DNA of 64,000 nucleotides, from positions 25,938,227 to 26,002,226 of the forward strand of contig NC_134515.1 in the NCBI RefSeq assembly GCF_027942865.1, given 5' to 3'. The notes under the pieces are model-generated. The model did no database searches and was not told the DNA's origin. It saw only the letters and a program-made list of their open reading frames with translations. How positions within the stretch are numbered: the first letter of the stretch is position 1; every line of letters starts with the position of its first letter. Positions 1 through 12,981 of the stretch are shown piece after piece. The translations under genes and the position numbers were made by a program. This stretch comes from Odontesthes bonariensis. Taxonomy: Eukaryota; Chordata; Actinopteri; Atheriniformes; Atherinopsidae.

Positions 1-1483
1 TTTTGAATATTCATTCTATAACTGCTGCCCTCCCAAGTTCCAACATATTCAATGACCTGCATCATCGCAGTGAAATAGACTTTGAAGAGGGTCAATTATT
101 CAGTTAATTAAACCAATTGCTCTGCATTTCGGTTTGGACGTGTAACTAACTAATCTGTTTGTGTAAGGTAACAGCTATTGTAGACTTACTCTTCCTCACT
201 GTGGTTCAAGCACAGATGTAGTAACTACTGTCACATGCATGACAGGCCAAAAGCATCTAAAGTGCTTGGAGGTGCTTTTTTTTTTAAATTCTAATTATAA
301 GTTGGTGGTGTATGAAATCTTCTGCTGTTATTTCTGCCCTGTGTCTTTTTTTTCCATTTTTCCCTTCATGTGTTGGTAATATGAAAACTTTGGATGACAA
401 AATGACAAAGTCTTACTGGTATGATGTACAGTCAATGTCAGAGAAACAGACAGAGTAAAAGCAGCAGATGGGGTAAGCGGTAAGTCTTTAGAAACATCAG
501 AAAAAAAAATCTGAATAATCTCTCAGCACATTGGAATTCAAGCGGCATGAGATCGAACTCAACTTCTGCTCCTCTGTTTTCAAGCTTTATAAAACCCAGC
601 CAGGGAATGGAGACTTTGGCCAGTCAAAGGTCTTTGCAGAAAGAAAGCGATCCTATTGAAACAGATGTGTGTGGAAGTTCCCTCAGATGATGGGAAGTCT
701 GACTCACTAAATATGCTAAATAGGCTGCAGGCAAAGTTGTTATTTGTGCATTTGTAACATGTGCCCTCACTGCAAAGCAGCCACAAAACAGAGGAGCAAA
801 GACATTAAAACATCAGTAATAGTGAGGTGTATGCAACTGTTTTGTCAATTTATGCAAAGTAATTGCTATAATCTGTACCTACAAATCTTCTCTTGGTTCA
901 GTTCAAACTTCATTTCACATGTTATCTATTATTGACTTTCATTATTAAGGTTCATAAGGTTGTGTCATTAAAGGTGGAATGAATAAAATAATTTCCCTTG
1001 GTCTTGTCAAAAGACAGCCTCCTTTTGTTTGTTGCCAGACGTTAAACTGAGATTTGAATTGAAATATTAAAGTCAAGGCCTATTACTAATATCATCTTGC
1101 AACCAGAATATTAACTATAGTGGTATAATTTGTTGATCCTCTGATCTAAATGTGGCATGACAGCCAGATATATGACAATAAAACATCATGGAGGTGCATG
1201 CTCCCGTGTGTCACTCTGAAAATGTAGGAATTGTGGTTTAACAACAAAGAATAAGTTCAGTCGCTCGTGTTGTGTTTGACTTAAGTTCCTTTTAGGTATG
1301 CAAAGTGGTGGCACCGCAAATGAGTGAGTTGCTGTGTTCCTTTTCAGACAGGTGAGTAAGGGGGGAAGCTTTACATGTGGTGAAGCATAAGGCATAATTA
1401 ATATTCTTCATATTTAATTTCTAGAGTAAGTTACTCATTGTAATGTACAATATGCTTTACTGATGGACATTCTAGAGAAATAT

Positions 1484-1821
1484 CCATCCATCCATCCATT
1501 TTCTATTCCCGCTCATGGGCTGGAGCCTTTCGCAGCTGTCATTGAGCAAGAGGCAGGGTACACCCTGGAGAGGTCGCCAGGCCATCACAGGGCCACACAG
1601 AGACAAACGAGACACACAGCCACACTCACTCCTAGGGCCAATTTAGAGTCACCGATTTAGCTAACATGCATATTTTGGAACGGTTGAAGGAAGCCGGAGT
1701 ACCTGGAGAGAACCCACACATACACGGGGAGAACATGCAAACTCCACACAGAAAGGCCCCAGCGTGGAATCGAACCTGGAACCCTTTTGCTGTGGGGTGC
1801 ATGGTGGTGTGGTGGTTAGAG
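1484..1821 (-). repeat. tRNA-derived SINE copy with an inverted second head
   Basis: Reads in reverse as a common fish SINE. The plus strand starts with a CCAT tandem tail, then GGCTGGAGCC, GGGTACACCCTGGA, CAATTTAGAGTCACC, GGAGAACATGCAAACTCCAC and a B-box-like GAATCGAACCTGG. The unit ends near 1797 and is followed by ATGGTGGTGTGGTGGTTAGAG, the tRNA-like head of the same family in the opposite direction, so two heads abut. The segment normally between the CCAT tail and GGCTGGAGCC is shortened. Confidence 0.75.
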
Positions 1822-3619
1822 TAATATGCAGGTGCTTTTGCAGAACCTCTAAAAGCTGAAAGATTCACAGGACAGTGCCTGCAACTTGATAAGTTAGTAT
1901 TTTCCTCAACAAACCCTGTTATACTGCTTGACAAAAAGGAAAAAATCCATATAACACAAAAAGTGGATTAGGAGTAGTACCAGGTGTATATGAAGTGAAG
2001 CATTTGCAGCTTGACTAACCATGAATGCGACAGACAGCAAGGTGAAGTCAATGTAGAAAATTCAGGGGCTGTTTATGTGATGCGGTGTGATGTGATGACA
2101 CCTATTTAAATTTCTTTGAACTTCAGCCTGCTCAAATGCCATCCTGTGGCAGGACCAACTTAAAGAAAAGCAACTCCTTTTAAGAAATATTTTTAGATTA
2201 ATGATGTCTGATTAGTAACTTTTACACCAAGCAGTACTTTGAAAAGCTCACTCCGCGAACCATTAAATTAACCAAAGACCTTTTAAATGAGGCAAATCAA
2301 AGAGCGAGCAAACAATTAATATGGCTCTGAGAATAAATCAGCTGAGCTGACACAAAACTCCCAAGCACAGTGGAGAGCAGTGGTCCGTTTTAACATGAAA
2401 ACTTTAGGAAAGCAATGAACGTGGAAAAACTTCGACACTGTTCGATGTCGTGTAGTAGGTTTACATATAGCAGATATTAAGTGTTTTGGTTTTGTTTTTT
2501 CTGTCACTGCTTTTTTACGTCACACCCTGTTTCCATTGTGAGTTTTGTCGATGAATGCTCAGCAATCGTCTCCTCGTGCGAATAGGCCACACGTACATGC
2601 TGTTTTGGTGCCATTGCATGTCAGCATTTTTGACACAAGATAATTCCAAAATGAATTTGAGTTGCTTGGATCTCCTGCTTAATCTTTAAAGAAACTGCTA
2701 CAACAGAAAAATGTACTTTGAGATGGATGGAGAGTGAAAAACAAAGCAGCCTGGGTAGTCAGCAAAGGAGCAAAGAGATCTCGTCTTAGTAAATGAATAA
2801 ATAAATAGTAATTGTACTTTACTTTTTCATTCCAGCAGTTTCTTTTGTAGACGTTGGAATGCGTGTATCACTCCGAGAGTGAGTGTGTTTTAATGAGTTT
2901 TATCTCTCCGTGCAAGGTCTGTACCAATCCTTTCAAACTTAACAGCATGGGCATCTCTAAAATGGCATCTATTAATGTGTGATATTTAAAAGCCGCATCC
3001 AACAAAGGCTGCTATTATCCTGTCTTTTTCTCTTTCTCTAATGGAAGAACTTTGCGGGATTCACAGCAGAAAACAATGGGACAGTCAACTGAAAGGTCTA
3101 CACAGCTGCAGACAGGCAAAATGAATACCCTGGAAAAAGTCACCAGTGTCACCTTTGTACCTGAGCACCACAACAACACGACCTGGGAAATGTGTTTTTG
3201 TTTAGTTTTTTTTCTCCTGATCCAGGAACGAGCGCTTAATCCTATTCTACAACTAACAGCATAAGAAATGTAACTGTCTCATTGCCACTGCATGACAAAG
3301 GAACATGACTCTATAACTTAAAGTCTTTTTTCTTTTGTTTGTTTATTTTGTTTTGTACCATCGCAGTCGACGTTCAGGGAAGCTGAGCCAGTACTTTAAG
3401 GAACCAAAAGTGCTGCAGAACACTGACTCCTCAGACATCATTTTCTTCTGATCAACAGATATTTGAAACACGTTGTGCCCGATTGACAAGTGATCATCTA
3501 TTTGTTTGCAGGCTAAAGAATCTAGTGAGAGCACTGTGAGAGGAAATGTTCTATCAAGATGTCTCTAAAATGCTGGCTGAACACGTCACTAGAAATGCAC
3601 TGGCTCGTGCTCCCCAGTG

Positions 3620-3818
3620 GCAATTTATCATCACCAGTTAACCAAACATGCATGTTTTTGGACTGTGGAAGGAAGCCAGAGTACCCAGAGAGAACCCACA
3701 CACACACACAGGGAGAACATGCAAGCTCCACACAGAAAGACCCCAGCCGGGAATCAAACCTGGAACCCTCTTGCTGTGAGGCAACGGTGCTAACCACCAC
3801 ACCACCGTGCAGCCCAAA
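3620..3818 (-). repeat. tRNA-derived SINE copy, tail-truncated
   Basis: Same family as the copy at 1484. It keeps the CAATTTATCATCACCAG block, the ACATGCATGTTTTTGGACTG block, GGGAGAACATGCAAGC, the B-box region GGGAATCAAACCTGG and the tRNA-like head ending CACCACACCACCGTGCAGCC. The CCAT-tail half is missing. It directly abuts a Tc1 remnant. Confidence 0.8.
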
Positions 3819-4600
3819 GAACAGATCAAAACCTTCCCATGAAATGATGTTGCCACCACCGTGTTTGAGTGTAGGAATGTCAGTGAAGCTCGGAGCTTTG
3901 TCCCCACCACACAGCTGAGAATTGCGTCTAATAGTTGTATTTTCATCATCTCTCATCACAGGATTTTGCTTCTCGTAGTCTAAAATTCAGGTGCTTTTTA
4001 GTCAGGAATAGCTTCTATTGACTCCGTTCTAAAGACCTGATAGGTGGAGTGGGGCACAGATGGCTGTCCTTCTGTAAGTTTCTTCCATCTCCACATGGAA
4101 CTCACGGTTTCCTACACCGTGACAACTGGCTTATTGGTTGGTTGGTTGGCTGATGGCTCTCATTCCCTGACTACACGCTTTTGGCTGCACAGGCAGATCT
4201 AACAAGTGTTTCTTTCAAACTTTTTCATGAACGACTAGTGAGCCAAGTGCAACTTTTGTCACAAAAAAAACATGCTGTCGTAATTCTCTTACATCATTCC
4301 CCAGATTTGCACTTTGTCACAGCCCTGTTTCACAGATCCCTTTGATGATTCTGTTTGACCATCAACTATGAGAACTCATACACAGTAGATATCTGTGTGC
4401 CTTCCTGATCATAAAAAAATCAACTCCGTTAAGCATAGGTGCACAAATCACATTCTTCAAGCATCACAAGGACCGCTGCTTGTGCAAAGATGCACTAGAG
4501 TTCAGTTGCAAGTCAAAATAAAGGGCCTGAACACTGGAGTGGATGCAATATTTAAATGTTTGGTTTTTGTGTGAATTAAGAAAACTCTTTAAAAAAAAGA
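3819..4600 (-). mobile_element. Degenerate Tc1-like transposon remnant
   Basis: The plus strand carries recognisable reverse-strand Tc1 transposase landmarks: ATGAAATGATGTTGCCACCA, then CTTCTCGTAGTCTAAAATTCAGG, GGTGGAGTGGGGCACAGATGG and CTGTCCTTCTGTAAG, followed by the 5' untranslated part (TGCACTTTGTCACAGCCCTG, GGGCCTGAACACTGGAGT). Frameshifts and deletions are many; no coding capacity remains. Ends are eroded, so boundaries are approximate. Confidence 0.72.
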
Positions 4601-7600
4601 CCTTTTCCTTCCTAAAAACATAACAAATTGTGGAGAATCGAAAGTCTCTGAAAGGTTTGTGTCTGCTCTGTATTTGTTGCAGAAAAGGAGCTGGTATAAA
4701 AAGCAAGAAACTCAAGGTGAGTCAAGTTGTATCAAAAGTTTTGTGCCTCAATTAAAATGGCAGACATCCTGTCACCAATGCTATTGATGACATTTTATCA
4801 TGATTGGATTGGACGTATAAAAAAAATCTCACTCTCAGCTCAGAGTAAAATTATTCAGCTGTTTCATCCTTATCTCCATCCAACTTCAAATCATGCAGCA
4901 TTTGCTGCACCTTAGTTCTAAGAAATGACCTCACAACGCTCTGACAGCACTTTGTCCAATGTTTTATTTCCCAAACAGAAAATCTGATCGGTTAATCTTT
5001 TTTTTACCCGTGGAAGTAGGAAATTCCAATTTCCCACAAATCACTGAATGCAATATCAGTGGCGCCACCATTTCTAAGATAAACGTTTTAACTTTGAAAA
5101 CTTGAAGTCCATATGAGTAATATTTATTAATGTTAGCCTCATCGAAGCTTAAACAAAACACAGAGCAATGGGCTGACTGTGAAGCCCAGGATTTATGGAG
5201 CTGACATGCGACAGAGGAATTTTAACATTTTTTAACTGCTGTATTAATCAGTCAGATGACTATGACATGCTGCTGTGCAGTGTTTTAAAAATCTGGGCCA
5301 GTTCATGGCATGACTTAATCAGATTATACTTAAATCAGGGATCAGTACCAACTGTCAGTGGCCAAACTACAGAAGTATGGAAATGTAAGTATTTGTGAAT
5401 AAAATAAGTACCTTTCTTTTAGTTTGATGTTTGTTACCTTAGTCCTGTTTGCTGTGTGTGTCTAGCGTGAACTCTCTGGCTATTTACTGTATGTTCTCAT
5501 ATGGTAATTATGTGCTTCAGTGGTTGATAGCTCCCCGTCTCAAAAGAGGCAGACACTGCAGAAAGGAGGGATAGAGCTGAGCAGAGTGTCTCTTTACACC
5601 CTAAAAATTAAAGCTTCACATGAATGGCAACACTGACATCCTCTCACATCCTTACCTTGTGTGAATGTCTGTCCATAACATTTCCTCAGCTCCAGTTTAA
5701 TCTCCGTATAGTCTCCTTATGTTTTACCTTCATCTAAGTCCCTTTTTTGCAATACTTACATCAACAACAAGTCACCCTCTTCCGTGCCAATTGTTCTGGA
5801 AACAACAGCAGGCAATAAGGAACTGGAAGAAAGCTATCTACACATTTTGTCAAGACATTCCCTTTACACCCTGTACATTTTTCATTTAATTCGGTCTTTG
5901 GCAAATTGAGCTCTATTTATTAAAAAAAAACATTCATGCATATCTCGTGTGATTCAGTTGAGTGTGAGGAATGCAGTTCTGAATAAAACTACATCCTTAA
6001 GTGAATACTTAAAATGAGAAACAGCGAGGCACTGTCAAAATATTTGTAACATCAAGTACAGTGTTGAAAGTTAAATCAAAAAGACAAGGGGTTTGAATCT
6101 TCTTGCACGGATTGGGCAAAAAGGTTGAAAACACGTATTCATTCAAGATAAACTGACCGGTGCGTCCGGTCAGTTTTTTTGCCTGCTTCTCAAAGCAACA
6201 ACCTTTACAGGGAAAACAAAAAGAGCATTTGAAATTCGTCAAAATCAAAATACTCATCCAGTAAACAACATCTCCTCGGCTCCCCCATATTAAGCGCAAT
6301 ATACCGCTTGGGGACCATTTCAGCAGGCTCAGCACACCCTCTGAGTCAGACTGCAGCAGAATCACTCATTTGAACACGATGCTCATTCACAGCTCTCTGC
6401 TGCTAACATTGCTCTGTCATGCAAACTGGCGCCAACTTCCATGAAGTGTTCAAATTCCATTTGTATATCATCAGATCCAGGTGAATAATTCAGTGAGGTT
6501 CAGTCAAGCAAAGAAAAAACTTTCAAATGGAAATTAAAGTACTCAAATGAGAAATGTTAGATTGAGACACGTATAAATCATCGGTGGCCTTTAGCTGTCA
6601 AAATTTGGTTTGGGACAATGAAGTTGTATGATTTGTTAGTACAGCAGCTTTAATGAGACGAGGGGCTGAAGGTTACTCCTCCAAGCATTAGCATATTCAG
6701 AGGATCACAGGATGTGCATGTTGCACACTCTTTGCACCTATGCCATCAGCACCACCTCTCTGACTGCCTCCTCTCTGCACATCTCCTCATCTCCTGTGCA
6801 TCTCCATGACCAGAGCTCTGAGGGTTCAGTGAAGATCACATCAGGATGAGACACAGGTGCGCACGCTACTGAGTGGCTCCATGTGTGTGTGAAGACATGG
6901 CATTTGGTAAAAGATGAGCCTGTTTATGAAAAAAAAAAAAAGGCTATGGTGGGTGTGGAGCGATAAAGCAAAAGATGTGCGCCTTCCGTCTGCCAATAAA
7001 GTGCCGTGCGTCTGTCTGCTGCCTGGTTTTAGGGGGGACGATGCGACCTGTCAGAGGGAAGGGGCTGGCTGAGTGACTTCACATCACCCTTTCAGCTCCA
7101 GCAACTTCCCATTTATATTGTAATGCAAATCCACGGTCTGTCCCAGATGGTGCTTTTCCAGCATCATGAGCGCATAGAAATATTATTTATCCCAAGCACT
7201 CCTCAAGTCTTTAATGCATCCTCCTCCGTCTGCTTCTATCCCCTCATTCCACTGGCAGCCCTTTAAAGTCTGTGCAGTGTTATGTGTCTGTCTCTAAAGG
7301 TAAATAAAACAAGGGAAGACAATAAATTTGAAAAGTAATCGACGAGGGGCTACCACCTAGAGATCACAGAAAAGAGGGAGAGGAAACCTTGAAGTCCAGG
7401 AAAGTGATCATTTTCTTGGCTCAGCTTTCCACTAAGAGGCATAAAACGTAATTCCCATGACTCGAAAGAGCCTTTAATCACCTCTGTAAGAAAAATATAG
7501 TCCACTGGCTCATATCAGCATCATTTTCTTGAAAGCACTCCCAGAGTTTTGCCTGAATCTACTCACCCATATTAGCCTGTGTGGCACATGGAGGCAGCCT

Positions 7601-8519
7601 TTTTGTTAAGAACCCGTTCAGGTTTTGTGCTGTGTCAACACATCCGCCAGGTATCTTCCGCATTTCAGAGGATTCAAATTCGATGATGAGTCGGATGAGC
7701 AGCAGATTAAGTTGTGTGTTTTAAAGATGCAGATATAAACGAAAACAACAGAAACCGAAATTATTTTTCTCCACGTCGAGCATTCGATTTATTCTGCGTG
7801 TGCAATTATTTTTTTTATCCAACCCAAAATCATTGACAAGTGCATTTTTTAAGCAGCTTTTTAACGTGACAGCACTTTGTTGTCATTCTCGATGGGATCA
7901 CCTACTGTAAGTGAGGTCATGCACGATAGAATAAACAGCATAGCTGAAGGTTTTTGTGTGAAACAGCCACATCCTGAGGGACTGTGTGTGCTGTAATCAA
8001 ATGTGTACTATAAGTCGCTCTGCTATGCTGTCAGCATTTCTATACTTTCATCATAGCACCTTCAACAGATTTGCTGCCTGACTCTGAAGTATTTAAGTAG
8101 CACTTGACACCTCCTCGCTGGAATAATTAAATCACAATCTCGTGTCAGATCAAGTCTTCCAACCTTTACGCAAAAAAAAATGGAATAAAGCACAGAATGA
8201 AAGTCTCTAAATTCTGAGGATTACTTTAAGATAATAGCTGAGTATTACAGAGGGGCTGCAGAAGATACAGCAGCATGAAGTCAGATTAGCTGACTGACTG
8301 GAATTTCGGAAAAGGAAATATGAATTCCTAATTTTCTCTCTGCTGCTTTGTGGAAAAGGTTTTGTTACCGCTTCGCCATCACAATCTCACATCGAAATGT
8401 GTAACAGCCACGTTGGTCTGCACAGTAACATTACTTTAAAAAAAACATAGAATTGTAAGAAACATAGACGGGACTCATCTAACTGTCGAGAAAATGTATA
8501 CATTGTTTTATATTGTTCT
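4601..8519. other. Gene-free, no recognised repeat
   Basis: AT-rich single-copy-looking sequence with short A- and T-runs only. Open frames are short and match nothing I know. Regulatory conservation cannot be judged without alignment. Confidence 0.5.
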
Positions 8520-8714
8520 TGTCATGTTTGAGAAGTCACGTCAAGTTATGTTTAGCTTTTGTCTTGTGTCTATGTTGTCTCGTGGCTTCCTGTTTTATTT
8601 TGATATTTAACTCTCCTCTCGTTTCAGGTAACTTGCCCCTTGCCCCTTCCCCTTGTGTTTCCAATTGGTCTGATTGTCTGCCCCGCCCTGATGGTTCCCA
8701 CCTGTTTCCCATTC

Positions 8715-8716
<2 letters not shown>

Positions 8717-8766
<50 letters not shown>

Positions 8767-8770
8767 CTGC

Positions 8771-8825
<55 letters not shown>

Positions 8826-8851
8826 TGTGTGTGTGTGTGTGCGTGTGTGTG

Positions 8852-8882
<31 letters not shown>
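8717..8882. repeat. Long (GT)n microsatellite
   Basis: About 166 bases of GT with a few point changes (GC and AT interruptions near 8761-8776, 8819, 8842 and 8858). Reading frames across it encode only Cys-Val or Thr-His repeats and are not genes. Confidence 0.97.
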
Positions 8883-8883
<1 letters not shown>

Positions 8884-9024
8884 GGTATATATAATTTGTT
8901 TCCCTTTGTCCTGTGCCAGTTTGTTTAGTCTTATTAAGTCAGAGAACGTACGCCAGCCCATGCCACGTTTCATCTCGAATCAGCTTTTATGTTCTTTGTT
9001 ACTGAGCTTTGTTTATATCCATAG

Positions 9025-9393
9025 CAGACATCCCAAGTTCCAAAAACTCATTTCAGGGAGATGACTCAGTCTACACCCCCCCCCCCCGCCCTCTGACAAG
9101 CAGTCGCCCTGAACGCTTGTTGAACAGAGCGTCGCTTTGGACAGATACGCACAGGTTTCATAAGCAACCTCTCCCCACACCCCTCTCTCTCTCGTGCCTG
9201 CGCAGTCGAAACGCGCATCGTGCATGAGTTATTTTATCGCCTGCATGCTCTCACTCGCATTGAAAAAAAAAAAAAAAAAAAACTCCCTCGAATAGTCTAA
9301 AATCCGGGATATTTTATCCGACTCGCGGGCATCCGTGATGAACTATCAATATCAGGGAGACTCCCGGACCTTCCGGGAGACTTGGGATGTCTG
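9025..9393. mobile_element. Non-autonomous DNA transposon with CAGACATCCCAAG inverted ends
   Basis: The left end CAGACATCCCAAGT is matched by ACTTGGGATGTCTG at the right. Both sides are flanked by CCATAG (9019-9024 and 9394-9399), a 6-bp direct repeat consistent with a target duplication. The 369-bp body has a C-run, an A-run and no coding potential. Superfamily is not assigned; the 6-bp duplication does not fit Tc1, and hAT would normally give 8. Confidence 0.72.
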
Positions 9394-9427
9394 CCATAGT
9401 CATCTCTCATTTTATTTTGATACTTTG

Positions 9428-9988
9428 GCTATGTTCGAAACCACATACTTCTCCTACTACTCATACTGACTTTTTTCCCGAATGCATACTAGATTCGCCG
9501 AAATGTTGGGTATGCATCATGAGGTTACTACTCATACTCAAACTACCCAAGATGCAACGTAACTTGATGTCGCCGATCGTCATTTCCTGTCAAAACGGCA
9601 GTTTCCAGCTAGCTACAACGAGGGCAGGTTCACTTCCTGTTTTCAACACAAAAGCACCAATTGTATCGTAATGGCTTTCCCTATGATAAAAGGCAACGGG
9701 TATTTTATTTTATGAAATAGCTTTAGTAATGCCAAATTCGTTGGAACAAAATTGTAAATAGCCGGTATTTTGGCAGATTTTCAACACATTGGGGATCTAA
9801 ACGACTACTTTCTCGCCTGAAAATGTTTCAAATGTTGCTAAAGTTTAGAGTTTAGAGCTTAAGCGAAATCAGCTTCAGGCCGGCTGACTTCGGTAGGAGC
9901 GAAATGCATTGTGGGTAAACGCTCTGCATACTGTCTGATCGATTAGTATGCAGTATGCAAGTATGAAGGATGCGGTTTCGAACACAGC
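9428..9988. mobile_element. Non-autonomous DNA transposon with GCTATGTTCGAAACC inverted ends
   Basis: The left end GCTATGTTCGAAACCACAT and the right end, reverse-read as GCTGTGTTCGAAACCGCAT, agree over about 24 bases with three differences. CTTTG flanks both sides (9423-9427 and 9989-9993). The subterminal sequence repeats CATACT/AGTATG motifs. The 561-bp body has no transposase. Confidence 0.75.
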
Positions 9989-11309
9989 CTTTGTGTTCCT
10001 CGAAGGAGTGATTTTCCGTTTGCACTTAAAGATAGTTTATTTGTACTTTGTCCTCTAAGTTGTGCATTTGGGTTCAAGTCCTAGTTCGGTCGTGACAGTT
10101 TTTTTTTATTAAAAAAAAAGTCGAAAAGCAGAAAAGTTTTGAAAGTATAAAACCTTAACAGTACCAGATAGAACTTGAACCACAGGTAGGCTCCTGGGTG
10201 AAAGTCCTGCAGTATTTCCATTAATACAGCTTATATGTAAGTTTAATAAGGAAGACCTGTTTCCTCATGTCTGCTCATTCTCTGACGTTTGAACTTTTTT
10301 ATCCTGCAATGTTTTGTTACTTCCGTTATACCGCGTCACCTCATTCTCAATGCCGTCGTTTGCTACTTTTAAGGCAATTAATCTAATCCCCTTTCTTTAA
10401 AAATCTCTTCTGTTCTGTCATTCCCCCTTTAAGCTGAATTTTGTGCAACCCGTCATCTCCCCATATCTACCTCTTCTCGATGCCAAAGGATCCTCATCTC
10501 AAGTGCAGTACCTTCCACATCTTATCCCTGTTCATCCATCACCACGCTGGGGGTCCTTATCCTATCCCTTTACTTTGTTCACATCACTGCTCCACTCAGA
10601 TAATGCGTCCAATTGCCAAACAAAATTTTTCAAATTAAACTTTTGTACATCATTAAACTTTGTTGCATCTTTTCAACTGATCTCTCCTTATTGAGCTGCC
10701 ATATGATATGAACAAACACCAGCAGGAGGGAGACGGAGAAAAAAAAGAACACAATTTTAACCATTTTACTGTCTTCATTGTGAAAACGAGTTGTTTTGAA
10801 CTGCTTCTTGTTTTGAATTAGTGATATGAGCCTGGCTAAGCCAAGAGATTTAACACAAAGCTTAATATCTGCATGTGTGTGCCACAGAAAATGTCTGTAT
10901 AATGTATTCTGATTGCAGTTGAAGTAGGTTACGATTTAATAATTTAGCCATTCGGTGAAGAATGGGTGAGATGCACTTCTGAGACGGTCCACAACTTCAT
11001 GAGGTAAAAAGAAGACCTGCAGAGTATTAACCAGGCTCTCTTCCACTGCCAAACACATTTAATGAAGACTACATAATGAAGGCACATAATTCACCTTAAT
11101 GTTTTGGTCTGTGGCGGATTTTTATTTTTTGTTACATCTACATTATTGAAAGGCTTTTACCAAACTGCACAAAGCACCTTGTCTGTTCATATAAAAAACA
11201 GTTTGAGTCGAGAAAAAGAACACTCAAAAAGTACACTCTCTTTCTTTTCTAAAGTTTAGTGCATTAGGAATTTATAAAGAATAAAAAAAAAGTCATGTTG
11301 TCCTTACCA

Positions 11310-11785
11310 GCTCTTAAAAGTCGGTACGAGTCTAATTTTTTTTTAAAAAGGTTAGACAGTATGTAAATTGTAAATAAAAACAGAATGCAATGATTTTCAA
11401 ATCTCATAAACCACTGTTTGATTCATGACAGAACATAGAAAAAAAATGTAATATTGAAAGTGAGGCATTTTACTATTTTAAGAAAAATATGAGCTCATCT
11501 GGAATTTGATGGCAGTAGCACATCTCAGAAAGGTTGGCACGGGTTCATGTTTCCCACTGTGTAGCATCAGCTCTTCTTTTAACAACAGTCTGTAAACATC
11601 TGGGGTGGCCAGTTGTTGGACCTTTGGGAGAGGGACATCGTCCCGTTCTTGTCAGACATAGGACCCGAGCTGCTCAACAGTCCTGGGTCTTCTTTGTCAT
11701 ATTTTGTGTTTCGTGATGCTCCAAATATTTTCAATTTGTGAAAGGTCTGGACTCCCGGCAGCTCAGTCCAGCATGTTGGTAATTT
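11310..11785 (-). mobile_element. Tc1/mariner-superfamily remnant, transposase C-terminus and 3' end
   Basis: On the minus strand this begins with the decayed counterpart of a WPACSPDLSPIENIW-type DDE block (near 11750-11780), followed by TTGAAAATATTTGGAGCATC, CTGTTGAGCAGCT, GTTGTTAAAAGAAGAGCTGA and a conserved AT-rich 3' end reading TTTGAAAATCATTGCATTC. It has frameshifts and stops and is only about 0.5 kb. Confidence 0.7.
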
Positions 11786-12981
11786 GTCAACATATAGGAT
11801 CGTGCAAATTATACAGCTAAATCTTTGACTCTGTTGGTAAACTAGCTTTTTTTTTTAAATAAATAAATAAAAAATACCAGCTGTGGGACAAAGTGAGCCA
11901 GATGCTGTGGGATAAACTGAGCCAGGTTTGGGTTGGAGGAACTGCAAGGAGGGAGCAATATTTCCTATTTCGCTGCCATCTTGGATGAAGAGAAAGTTGA
12001 CTTAGTTATTTGCACTGGGCTTCAAGCTGCAGCTGTTGGTTTCAGGGTATCTGCACATTTTTTATCAACAAATTTAATGACTTTTAAGACCTTTTTAAGA
12101 CCTCTAAGAATAAAAATTAAGACCATTACCACGGCAAATATATATATAAAAACTACACTCTAGGCTGTTCGGTGTTGAAAAAAAGTCCAGTGTGAAATGT
12201 GTGCTTCAGTGATACTGAATCAGTGTGTCAACATGATCGCATAAGATTTGAACGCACAAGGGAACACCACACACTACAGGACAATCGTGCCCAATTGTCA
12301 CACCTCTGCGAAGGAGTGTGTTTTCGCTGCCATTTGTCTGTTTGTTTGTCTGAGGCTCTGAGCAAAATAAATCCATAATTGAATCTAATTTTCGAGTTAT
12401 GTCTACTGTGCTTTTACAACTAGCAAAACAATTTTACTACCCAAGTTAACTTAAACCAGAACTTTGGACTCACGTGAAGCACAGACTATGGACAGTGACT
12501 TTGCATTGCATAAACCACACAACAAAATTTAATTTCCTTCGGGATTAATAAAGTATCTCCAATCTAATCAAATAAATAAAAACGAGCACAGACCGCTCAT
12601 ACAGTCAATGGCACGAACCCATATAAAAAATACACACTCTCACACACATCATACAACCTGACTATCGACTGCTAACAACCATGATCAGTAACCTACACAA
12701 ACCCAGACACATAATGGCTCGGCGGCCAGCAATCGGATAAACCAATGAAGTAAATCAATCCTGTGAAAGAATGAAAACAAGTGAATGAAACCTGGGGTCC
12801 GTTTCACGTAGCAGGTTCAACCAACTCTGAGTCTATTCCTGATCTCTGAGTTGATCTACTCTGAGATAGAAAACCCTGAGTTTTCGGTTCCAGAAACGCT
12901 GATTTGAGTGAGGTTAATCAACTCTGAGTAAGTTCACCTTGAGTTTAGCGCGTGCACCACAACTTTAAAAAGCCAGCATCA

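Larger units (their letters stand above)
8520..10097 (+). mobile_element. Compound interspersed repeat, TGTCATG to CGTGACA, holding a (GT)n tract and two nested DNA transposons
   Basis: The left end is TGTCATG (8520-8526) and the right end CGTGACA (10091-10097), a short inverted pair. The right part includes GTGCATTTGGGTTCAAGTCC, a sequence I recognise as the end of a repeat common in percomorph fish. The body is split by a (GT)n tract and by two transposons at 9025-9393 and 9428-9988. Its class is not assigned. Other likely members lie at 22290-22665 and 44422-44856. Confidence 0.55.

Noticed and set aside
3522..3959. Frames of 103-145 codons in three readings
   Set aside because: They cover a SINE and a Tc1 remnant; the sequence is explained by repeats.
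8536..9064. Long open frames of 145-183 codons across the (GT)n tract
   Set aside because: They consist mainly of Cys-Val or Thr-His repeats; a dinucleotide repeat without stop codons produces them on both strands.
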